DNA of 64,000 bases. Origin: Pythium myriotylum (Eukaryota; Oomycota; Peronosporomycetes; Pythiales; Pythiaceae). Shown here one piece after another: positions 28,386 to 37,165 of this stretch. The stretch spans positions 124,001-188,000 of the forward strand of contig JALJCQ010000013.1 of assembly GCA_023091665.1 (NCBI GenBank), read 5' to 3'. Both the position numbers and the translations under genes were made by a program. The notes beneath the pieces are model-generated. The model saw nothing but the letters and a program-made list of their open reading frames with translations, was not told where the DNA came from and made no database searches. The first letter of the stretch is position 1, and the number at the start of each line of letters is the position of its first letter.

Positions 28386-28616
28386 TTGACCGTATAATAT
28401 GATATCAATTTGGGGGATCTTTGAAGCCATTTACCATGTCAATTCAACAATTGTACCTCAATTGATTCTCTCAGCGGATCAGCTACGAATCAAAGTGATG
28501 AACTCCGGCTCGTGACGGATCTATTTCTTTTGTCGCAAATCATAGAGTGGGAGGTCGAGGCTACCAACAATTGCTTGATGTGAGTCGTCAATAGGGCATT
28601 CCATGCACACTAGGGT

Positions 28617-28645
28617 GAGATACCGTTCGAGTCGAACGGTATCTC
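28617..28645. repeat. 29-bp palindrome
   Basis: Arms GAGATACCGTTCGA and TCGAACGGTATCTC, perfectly complementary, separated by one G. Confidence 0.85.
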
Positions 28646-28870
28646 AAAGTCTTTCTGATGCCGTGTTGGCGTCTGGGAGATCATCCACGACCGGTGCATG
28701 GCAAGGGCGGGCAGCTGAGGATCGCTCAAATTGGATCTGCTGTCTGATAAGCTCCAACTGAAGGAGCAAAAGAGAACAGATCGACAACTCGTTCCAAGTA
28801 TTTCTAAGGAATCACCAATAATAGACAATTGCTAGAGATCTCACAGACGGAGCTACAGACCTGGCCAACG

Positions 28871-30712
28871 TTAGTGGCATTGTGGGTGGTCAGGCTTCGG
28901 CTCCGGTTTGGATGGGTTTGGCAGTTTGGTTGTTGGAGATGGTGTTGGAGAGGAAGTAACATCATCGGTTGTTGACGGTGTTGGCGATTGCAGCGCTGGG
29001 CTCGTTGAGATTGGTACTGGGTACACCGTTGGCATTGGAGTCGGCACTGGCGCCGGGGATTGAGTGGTTGGTATGGGCGTCGGCACTGGCGTCGGAGGCT
29101 GAGTGGTTGGCGTAGGAGTAGGAGCTGGCGTCGGAGCCTTGGTGGTTGGTGCAGGCGTCGGAGGCTGAGTGGTTGGAGCAGGAGTCGGAGCTGGCGTCGG
29201 AGCCTTGGTGGTTGGTGCAGGCGTCGGCACTGGCGTCGGAGGCTGAGTGGTTGGCGTAGGCGTCGGCGCTAGTGTGGTTGGTGCAGGAGTTGGTGCTAGT
29301 GTTGTTGGTGTTGGTGCGGTGCAAACAATCTTCTGACCACTGCACGTCTGTTTGTCGAGGGCACAGGTCGTCGTGGGTAAATTTGCCACGCAGAGCATCC
29401 AGCACACCTCTGCTGTCCCAACAACATCTGAACACGTACACTGAGACGCACAAGTCGGGGCATCGTCATCGCTATGACCAACGCGATTGCAGATCATCGA
29501 ACACGACTCCGAAGGAGCTGTCGCCCCAGCCTTCGTAGAGCACTGACGGTACGTGCACGAACCCTCCGAAGCAGCAAGATGACGACCCGTCGCACACCCA
29601 ATCGACTTCAGCTCATTGACCTCGTCCGTCAGCAAATGACGCGTCGTCGCGTTCAAGTGCTCGTCAAACGACGCACCCGACAACATACGCTGGTACGACG
29701 GCAACAACGTCATCTTGCCGAACCACGCGCGCAACGAACGACGACCCGACTCCGCAGACGACACCAACGGCTCCGGCATCTTCATGCCGTGAAGCACCGC
29801 TGGCACCGCGTGGCTCGTGCGCAACCAACGGCTCGCACCAGTGCCCATCATGATCACCACCTCGTCCGCGTTCAACACCGGACGCACACGCTCACCAGCG
29901 GCCGTCTGGATCACCAGACCCGACGCGTCCGGCGCGAGCTCGCGCTCCACGAGACGACGACTGCCTGCCTCCATCTCGAAGAACTTGGGCGCCGCCATCG
30001 CGATGAACAGACCGTGGTCCTCGTGGAGAGGCAGCGACAGCTCCAGCTGGCGGTGGTCGTGGCCACTAATACCCAGACCATCGCCTTGCGTCGCAGTGGT
30101 CGCCGCCGTCGCCGCCTCGTACGCGTGGAAGTGGTCCAGTCGCACGGCCTCGCTCACCAGCTGCCGCGACGAGATCGAGCGTTCTCCGTCGCTCACGCGG
30201 AACGCCGTCTTGTCCAGCGTCGCGCCGAACGAGTTCACCGCGTGCTCCACCGCCTCGCTCAGCGCCAGGTACCGAGACGCGTACCCGGGACAGTCGGCGA
30301 AGCTCTCGGTCGCCAGTGCGCGCAGCTCTCGACCGGCGTTCGTGCTGATCGTGTACCGCTTGGTGCCGTCGGCGAAGAGCTTGCGCGACACGCGAGGCGT
30401 GTGGTCGCTCGGCTGCTCGTAGCCTCGCAGCGCGCACTCGGCGGCGCGACGGAAGAAGTTGTCGCGGAGGTTGGCGTAGTTGGGGATGTTCTTGAGCGCG
30501 ACGATGCCGTCGGTGGTGACGGCGTCGAGCAGCCGTTGCGGGGTGTCTCCGTGGGCGAGCGTGGCGTAGTCGAAGGAAGCGAGTTGGTGAGTGGGCAGCG
30601 AGGCGAGCGCTCGGTGGGTCTCTTGGTTGTTGAGTGCGTTGGCGTTGGCGTAGGTGTTGGCGGCCGCGAGGGTGGCGAGAAGGCCCAGCACGGAAGCCTT
30701 GTCAATGGGCAT
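28871..30712 (-). CDS. Secreted 2OG-Fe(II) oxygenase-like protein, copy E, with Pro/Thr tail
   Basis: 613 aa, single exon. The first codons read MPIDKASVLG rather than MLTAKASVLG: the homologous block begins at KASVLG and the leader before it is new, so the signal peptide start was replaced at the recombination edge. The core equals that of copy D, with HED, distal His and RxS. The Cys-rich domain resembles copy A (CSMICNRVGHSDDD, CWMLCVANLPTTTCALDKQT), and the tail is a PTPAPTT-type repeat that ends KPDHPQCH. The promoter TCACTCGGCAACTTGCG is the same as for A and C. So E joins a D-type core with an A-type end. Confidence 0.75.
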   Translation of the reverse strand: MPIDKASVLGLLATLAAANTYANANALNNQETHRALASLPTHQLASFDYATLAHGDTPQRLLDAVTTDGIVALKNIPNYANLRDNFFRRAAECALRGYEQPSDHTPRVSRKLFADGTKRYTISTNAGRELRALATESFADCPGYASRYLALSEAVEHAVNSFGATLDKTAFRVSDGERSISSRQLVSEAVRLDHFHAYEAATAATTATQGDGLGISGHDHRQLELSLPLHEDHGLFIAMAAPKFFEMEAGSRRLVERELAPDASGLVIQTAAGERVRPVLNADEVVIMMGTGASRWLRTSHAVPAVLHGMKMPEPLVSSAESGRRSLRAWFGKMTLLPSYQRMLSGASFDEHLNATTRHLLTDEVNELKSIGCATGRHLAASEGSCTYRQCSTKAGATAPSESCSMICNRVGHSDDDAPTCASQCTCSDVVGTAEVCWMLCVANLPTTTCALDKQTCSGQKIVCTAPTPTTLAPTPAPTTLAPTPTPTTQPPTPVPTPAPTTKAPTPAPTPAPTTQPPTPAPTTKAPTPAPTPTPTTQPPTPVPTPIPTTQSPAPVPTPMPTVYPVPISTSPALQSPTPSTTDDVTSSPTPSPTTKLPNPSKPEPKPDHPQCH

Positions 30713-30751
30713 CGCTCGACCTTATCTTGGATACGGGCTTGTGTGGTCGAA

Positions 30752-30768
30752 CGCAAGTTGCCGAGTGA
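30752..30768 (-). promoter_or_regulatory. Inr/FPR core promoter, oxygenase copy E
   Basis: Minus-strand TCACTCGGCAACTTGCG, 40 nt from the start codon, matching copies A and C except the last base. Confidence 0.65.
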
Positions 30769-31644
30769 GAACGCTCAAGTGGCCAGTGTTGAAGGTGTTC
30801 ACTTGAGCCTGTGGCCGTTCGGTGGATAGGTATCTACCACGCCTCCCAGTGGCGACTACCAGTAGTAGTAAACAGTGGGATGCAGAGTGAAAGAGAGAGA
30901 AAGAGGCGGAGGTTCTCCAAACCCAGGTCGTCAGGAAGAGCTCGCATCCGAGTCGTGTATTGGCGACCAGGTGCCTGGGCGATCCGTCGAGTCACCGATG
31001 GTACTGATCTGTTCGGGGATGTCAGCTGGGGAGCTTCTCACGAGCTTTTGTTCATTCAGCGTCTATGACAGCTGGACCGCAGCAGCAATTGTTGATTGGA
31101 CGTCTTGAGATCGTAATGGTGCACAGATTCTCGATTGACTTGACGACCACTAAGGATATTCGACCAGCTGGAGAGCTGGGAATCGGGGGATCGAATGCCC
31201 GCATTCGAAGCCCATCTATTAGCGAGATTGACGAATGGGGTTCAAGCAAGAATCACCTGCAGATGACGCCCAAGGATACTAGCAATTATGAAGTGTTTAT
31301 GTCCATCTGAACGTTAGTTGTATTCTGGCCTCTTCTTCGACTCCAGTAAGTGCGCGGTTGAATATGGACTCTGAGAAAGCAGAGCCAATGATGATGCCTC
31401 ACCAACCGCGCGAGCGCTTGCTGGTGAATATCTCAACACAGCGATGTGGTGACTTCGGCTGTTAATGATCTTGACTTTCTTTGTGAAGCAGTCTTCGGAA
31501 TATGTGCCAACTGTGACGTGGGTACCAGGATTGTCGGAATTGCTCTTGGGTCTGACGATGGTGGCGCCTCTACACACGTCCTATCAATCGACCACAATAT
31601 CCGACACGTGTACTGCAAAACAAATAGCAGCTGGGTGCGCGTCA
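30769..31644. other. Intergenic region without supported gene
   Basis: Short frames only on either strand, none with recognisable features. Confidence 0.5.
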
Positions 31645-34637
31645 CTACGCCTGGCTTAACCTCTGCGCCTTTCGGAGTTCATAGAATATCTCCATCGCTG
31701 TCGGACGATCGCTCGGTTCAAAGCTCACACAGCGACCAATCAACGCTGACACTGCCTCCGGACAGGTCTGCGATGGTGAAGGCCGCAATTGTCCCGATCC
31801 AAGCAACCGTGACATCTGGAAGTTCCGCTCCACCATACTCGACTCCGCTGACACTAACGCCGGGTCATTTGTGAATGGATGACCACACCGATCAACCTCA
31901 ACCAGTAGCACTCCGAACGAGTAGATATCTGCCTTCTCGTCGTACTGCTCACTTCGCAATACCTCTGGCGCGATCCATGCAGCCGTGCCCTCCTCGCTCG
32001 TTATCCTAGCGACTGCGTTCAAATCGCCACAGATACCGAAATCATTCAGCTTGCAGTTCCCGCTCGCACCCAGCAGAATATTTTTCGCCCTGAGGTTGCG
32101 ATGAAGAATTGGCGCTTCAAATGAATGCAAATACACGACTGCTTCAGCAACGTCAGCAAGCATCCGGGCTTTGCACGGAAGTTGCAATGGTGTCCAAACT
32201 TTAAACCACTCGCATCCGATCGACTCGGGGTACTTGAGAATGAGTGCCTCAAGGTTTCCGCCAGCCATATACTCGGAAAGAGTAGCCAATTCGCGAATAT
32301 TCGTAAACGTGACGCCGATGAACGTGGTGATCTTTGGGTGCTGCAACCTAGCGTATACTCGTATCTTCCCCATGAAGTTTGTTAGCGCTGACTCATCACA
32401 CCAGTCTCCTGGCAGCATAAGCCTGATTGCAACTGGTCTCCCTATAAATGAACCACGATACATAGCGCCCGGTCCTTGTTTGGCCATTCGAGTCTGAAAC
32501 TTGACAGCATGGTGGTCGATCAGGTATCCAGCAAGATCGTGTTCGTCACGGAAAGATTGAGCAATTATCTCGAACTGGCTGTAATCGGACTCTGACGGGT
32601 CAATCAGACCAGTTGATAAGTCACCAGTTGTGTTTTCGTCTCTATCCACCGAGGTACTTTTCCGACGCTTTGCCGCCAGAATCAAGAGGTGGATGATGAT
32701 GATGGTCACAACAATGCCAAAAAGCAAACCCACGATAACGATGGTCCTGCCCGAAGAAGCCTTCAAATCTTGTGCCTTGTCAGAATTGGGTGATTCATCC
32801 GCAGCTTTAGGCCCGACATATGATGGAGAGGACGGCTTTGGGCTTGCTAAAATTGTTTTTGAAATGGCTTTCGGTTCCATAAAATCTGAAGAACCGCTAC
32901 TGGAAGCTTCGTTGCCATGGATGGACGAGGGTGCGATAAACGTCGACATAGGACGAGAAGGAGATGGGGTCGTGTCCTTTGTTGTCTCTTCTCCGACATC
33001 GGGGGAATTCGCTGTTGCGTCCGAGCCACTTCCATCTTCTCGACTTCCGCTTTGACTTGGACTTGGGAACAGCGATGATGCAGGTTTTTCAGTTTCAGGG
33101 GGAGGTGTGACGGTGTACAGTTGGTCGAAACGCTCGTCTTCGTCAAAGCACCGGAATAAATCAGCACATGCTGACTGAAGTTGCTTATGTGAGCCGTTTA
33201 CGTACCACTGATCACACAGATGCTAGTATCTGGACGAATTGGGATCGCTGCGAGATTAGCTGTCGGCTCTTCGCAGCTGGTCTGGAAAAACCGATCGGCC
33301 CCGAAATGTTGGAGACCCATGAAGGTTGAAAGGTCGGATTGTCGTATCTCAAACGACAATATCTTCACGTCGTATAAGTTCCTATTGAGATCAGCGAAAC
33401 AAAACTTTAGAATCGCACGTCAGTATTGTCGTCAACGCCACGTACATGGCAATGAGATTTTTCGGCCACTTGACTCCACGCACGCTTACAAACGGACACT
33501 CAGAGCACTCACTGCATATGCATAGGGAAGGTTAAGTCGTTGCAAAAGTTCTCAAGGCAACAGAAAAAAAATGAGAACTCACAACACTGTCATGGAGCTG
33601 GGAAAACGCACGCCCGAGAGAATTGTGATAGGGTTTTGACTGAAGCTTCTGTACCGTCGAGCGAAATAGTAGTGTCTAGATCATGCAGATTGGTAGTGCG
33701 CTTGAGGATCATACATTTGCTCGAATGGCGGGAAATCAATGCCGTTAAGAGTTGTGAACTGATTGTCCTCGAAATTTCTACGTAGAGAAGCCCAGACGTC
33801 AGTGGTCATTACTAGAACCATCATTTGGGTCGCTCGCATTAAATACTGACATCATCTTCAGTCCGCGTGGTAACTGCGCTCCGTCAAAGGACGAAAGCTT
33901 GGTGGTCTTGATAGATCTACTTTCGAGCTCCACGTAAGCTCTAAACACCGCATTGACTGCAAGTTTGGGCGTACAAATAGACGAGTGATTCTGGGAACGT
34001 GATGCCACTGAGGGTGTCGATACCGCATCGCTGCCAGCACAAGATCGACCTACACATTGCCGTTAATGGTCAAAGCTAACCAATAATCTCCCCGACGAGT
34101 GCTGGCACCCACAGCCGCTTTATTTTCGGCGCCCACACGAAGATGTCCAACGCATCCGCGGCGATGGAGTCGATTGACCTGTTTCCCAAATCCATGCATC
34201 AGTACTGCAGAAACGGGGGTGGCTCGAGTCCGCGCGTACAGATCGCGGAGGTTCTTGGCACTCGAAAAGTCGCCTCCATGTCGGAGAGGGGCAGTTAAAA
34301 ACATTCTGTGGCACGATTAAGATTTGCTCAGAGCCTCTGGAACCACATCACGAAACGAGAACTTGAAGTCGCACATATCGACCGATTGGGTCGGGAGACT
34401 ATCGACACGCTCGAGGTCTGTGTTGCGCACCTCTAGCTTGCCGTCGGCGTCGAGTGAAAACAGCTCAACGGTGCAGTTGGGATAAACGATCCAGGCGTCG
34501 TTCGCTGGGTTCGTCGACGCAGCCAAGAAGGTGGCGACCGCCGGGGCAGCCTCGCCCGTGGCGGGGCACACGGCGACCGCCCCCGTGCGAACGAGGGCGA
34601 CCAGAGCTACCAGACCAGCGACTGCCTTCCGATGCAT
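31645..34637 (-). CDS. LRR receptor-like TKL pseudokinase
   Basis: Multi-exon gene. Exon 1 (34637-34375) has a signal peptide (MHRKAVAGLVALVALVRTGA) and ends in phase 2. Short single-LRR exons follow, all with phase-2 ends: near 34250 (FSSAKNLRDL), 34000 (CGIDTLSGITFPESLVYL), 33885 (TKLSSFDGAQLPRGLKM), 33750 (NQFTTLNGIDFPPFEQ), 33620 (NPITILSGVRFPSSM) and 33480 (CPFVSVRGVKWPKNLIAM). A juxtamembrane exon ends at 33206 (FMGLQHFGADRFFQTSC). The last exon runs from 33137 (or 33170) to 31645, with a TM segment (TIVIVGLLFGIVVTIIIIHL) and a TKL kinase domain. Key changes: VAIK reads VAIR (codon 32422-32424) and HRD reads HRN (32095-32097); DFG is kept. Catalysis is unlikely. Same layout as the active kinase at 58765. 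One or two LRR exon borders near 34150 are uncertain. Confidence 0.75.
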
Positions 34638-35059
34638 GGCCAAGAAATCTGGAATTGCGAAAGATGCTCCATGCAGGGAGCCCCGTGCAGTATTTTCGAT
34701 TCGTTGAGTGCACCAGGCACAGAGAATCTGAGACCACGAGCACAGCGACAGGCGAAACCCATCAGATGATTGGGTGAGGGTGGCAAAAGAAAGCACAATG
34801 TCCCGTTTTTGTTCTCTCAGCGGAGATGAGAGCCAGGGGAAAACCCAAAGACGGACCTCTCCATAGTGACCATACTTTAACACAGTCTAATAGTGACCGA
34901 TGACGACACTTTTACTCCATTAACGTCAGACATTTCAATATCAAACGATTGGCTCGATTTTGTGACATATACAGTCAAATAGTGATCAACAAGGAGATGT
35001 GAAGTGCATGCGAACAAGAGATGATGAAAGTTGGAGTCTATAACGATAGCTTTAGATAT

Positions 35060-35092
<33 letters not shown>
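35060..35092 (+). repeat. Poly-G tract, 33 nt
   Basis: Uninterrupted G33 that abuts the stop codon of the RNase H fragment (35093-35095). The length may be an assembly estimate. The rest of 34638-35059 has no supported gene. Confidence 0.85.
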
Positions 35093-35711
35093 CTACTGCG
35101 CCGGGGCCTTTCGTTCAGTGGAGGCCTTCCACTGAAGGTAGTCACCTTGAAGGAGGGGTTGAAGTCCTCGCCATTCGGGGCGGTCGGACGGATGAAATGT
35201 CTGGAGGTTTCTCTTGGAATCCATCGCGACATTGGCTGCAAAGTCGGCCATCTTGTTGTGTACGCGGAGGTGGTGACGCCACTCGCGTACGTTGAGACGA
35301 TCAGCTGCGAGCCTGGTAGAGGAGTAGATCACCCGGAGGTGCTCCTTGGTGGGGGGGCCGGTATTGAGAGACTTGACGGAGAATAAGTTGGCTGTCGCCG
35401 ATGACGGTGAGAGGAACCCACCGGTGGCGCTCCGCCGCCTGAAGCCCTGTAGAGAGTCCTTGATACTCCGCAATATTGTTGATGGTGGTAGCCGCGTCGA
35501 GACTCGTGGCAGCACTCCAGACCAACATAGGGTCGGACCCCGTGGAGTCCACGTGAACGACCACGGAGTCGGAACCGCCCGGCCCCGGGTTGCCTCTCGA
35601 CCCGCCATCGAAGAAAAGAAGATACTGCGGGCGAACAAGAGAGCAAGAGTGAAAAAGAGGAGAGAAGAAGGAGACGCGAGTGATAGGAAGAGTAAGTAAT
35701 GAAGTGAGCAA
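35093..35711 (-). pseudogene. Frameshifted RNase H domain, probably from a retroelement
   Basis: Minus-strand RNase H fold. LLFFDGGSRGNPGPGG gives the first catalytic Asp, NNIAEYQGLSTGLQAA the Glu, and VIGDSQLILRQV the second Asp. After a C7/G7 run at about 35350-35356 the frame shifts, and the next frame supplies the C-terminal part (REWRHHLRVHNKMADFAANV) with the His and last Asp region. All catalytic elements are present but in two frames. There is no convincing start Met; the hydrophobic sequence before the Asp is not typical. RNase H pieces like this derive from non-LTR or other retroelements; here no RT is nearby. Confidence 0.7.
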
Positions 35712-36502
35712 TTGATAGGAACAAACACATACAAATATCTACGGATGGATTAAGGAATAATTGTGATGTGTTAGTTCGCTACCGTGGACACACAATTCGG
35801 CGCACCACACACACATCTGAACAATGACAGTCCACTTTGATGCGCCCTCGTTTGTTGCGAATGGATTTCGCTCTTGGTCATTGGAGCAGACGTATAAGAA
35901 TGTTCGGTAAACATAAATATACGCGAGCAAGTGCTTGACTAACCAATCTCACAGTGTTTCACTTGGATTGCAGCAGCGCGCAGTCGCTGAGAGATCCCGT
36001 GCCGAGCAACGCGAGGCGCCACAGTGGAAGTGGAAACTAAAGTTGTCTCCATTTCCTCCCCCCAAAATAGTGCATCAACCCGACGAAAGAAGCGGTGGAA
36101 AATCACAATAGATGGGATTTCTAGGGCTTATTTTCTGCTAGCTGTTCGGTCGAGTTCTGCGAAGTACAAAAAAAAATGACTCCGATAGTGTGGCGGACCA
36201 ACGTCTCTGACAGATGAGCTACTGTGTTTGGCAAACCAAACACCCCACGGTGGCCAACGCCAAGAAATCAATGCTTATACATTGAGTTCCAGGTGTTGGA
36301 TCTGGAAGCAATATTTTTTTTATCTGACCATGCTGCGGGATTCTCGAAGCTCAAAAATCTCGGCCATGGAGATGGCTGTTGATTCAACAGCGCACTCCGA
36401 TAAACTCGAACTCAGTGAGTATGTACACTAGAAGTCCTATGATGTTCGGGCAATTCCGAGTAACTTTAAAAGCCCTCGTGCCAGTTCCTCCAGATATAAC
36501 AA
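35712..36502. other. Intergenic region without supported gene
   Basis: Only short frames; nothing recognised on either strand. Confidence 0.5.
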
Positions 36503-37081
36503 CTATTCATCCTCGCCCGACGTTGATGTGCATTGCGGGTGACCTGATGTTGGCGTCGGTGTGGATGTGGCTGGTGACTTGGTTGTTGGAGATGGGGTTG
36601 GGAAGGGAGTGGTGTATTCGCTTGTAGACGGTGTTGGCGTCGGTGGTGGCGCGGTCGTCGTGATTGGTAGTGGATGTGATGTAGGTGCCTTAGTTGATGG
36701 TGTGGGAGCCGGAGCTGATGATTGCGGGGTTGTTGGCGCTGCGGTTGGCTTTTGAGTCGATGCCGGTGTCGGTTGTGGTGTCCCATTTGGTGTCTCTGGC
36801 GATGGCGCCGTTGAATTTGGAGTGGGTGTCATTGACATGGACGGAAGAGGTGTCAGTGCTGTGGTTGTGGTTGGTGCCTCGGTTATTGGTGGTGGTGTAG
36901 ACACTGGGGTCGGTATCAGGTCCGTCAGTGTAGGTGTTGGAAATGACGACCCGGACCCAAAGTCTTGAGAGTCACTAAACGAGGGTGTCGGAAGCGAGTA
37001 GTCGTGGGTCTCGGCGGAGACGACGACGGCGGCCATGAGAGCGACAAGGACTCCTAATATCTTCGAGTTTGAGGCAACCAT
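36503..37081 (-). CDS. Secreted Pro/Thr/Ser-rich mucin-like protein
   Basis: 192 aa, single exon. Signal peptide MVASNSKILGVLVALMAAVV, then almost entirely Pro, Thr, Ser and Ala (PTPTPTSTP-type), with no globular domain. It is likely heavily O-glycosylated and associated with the cell wall or extracellular matrix. The end (PTPTSGHPQCTSTSGEDE) resembles the tail of oxygenase copy E (ending PDHPQCH), and SPTTKSPATS resembles SPTTKLPNPS there. So the tail module exists on its own with another signal peptide. A 22-nt poly-C lies 63 nt upstream. Confidence 0.65.
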   Translation of the reverse strand: MVASNSKILGVLVALMAAVVVSAETHDYSLPTPSFSDSQDFGSGSSFPTPTLTDLIPTPVSTPPPITEAPTTTTALTPLPSMSMTPTPNSTAPSPETPNGTPQPTPASTQKPTAAPTTPQSSAPAPTPSTKAPTSHPLPITTTAPPPTPTPSTSEYTTPFPTPSPTTKSPATSTPTPTSGHPQCTSTSGEDE

Positions 37082-37143
37082 GTCGGATTAAGATGCCGTC
37101 TTTGACTTCAACTTGGGGGATCGAAGGTAAGTCGCCAAGTGAG

Positions 37144-37165
37144 CCCCCCCCCCCCCCCCCCCCCC
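37144..37165 (+). repeat. Poly-C tract, 22 nt
   Basis: C22 in the 5' region of the mucin-like gene (G22 on its coding strand), about 63-84 nt upstream of the start codon. Confidence 0.85.

Larger units (their letters stand above)
27733..28870. other. Intergenic region with clustered palindromes
   Basis: No gene is supported over 1.1 kb. It contains an imperfect inverted repeat (about 28120-28175), two adjacent hairpins (28338-28385) and a 29-bp palindrome (28617-28645). Such foldback-rich AT-richer DNA may be remains of a MITE. Confidence 0.55.

Noticed and set aside
33171..33205. 35-nt intron in the LRR pseudokinase gene
   Set aside because: Phase is right, but it is shorter than normal; acceptor at 33137/33138 giving a 68-nt intron fits equally and is preferred.
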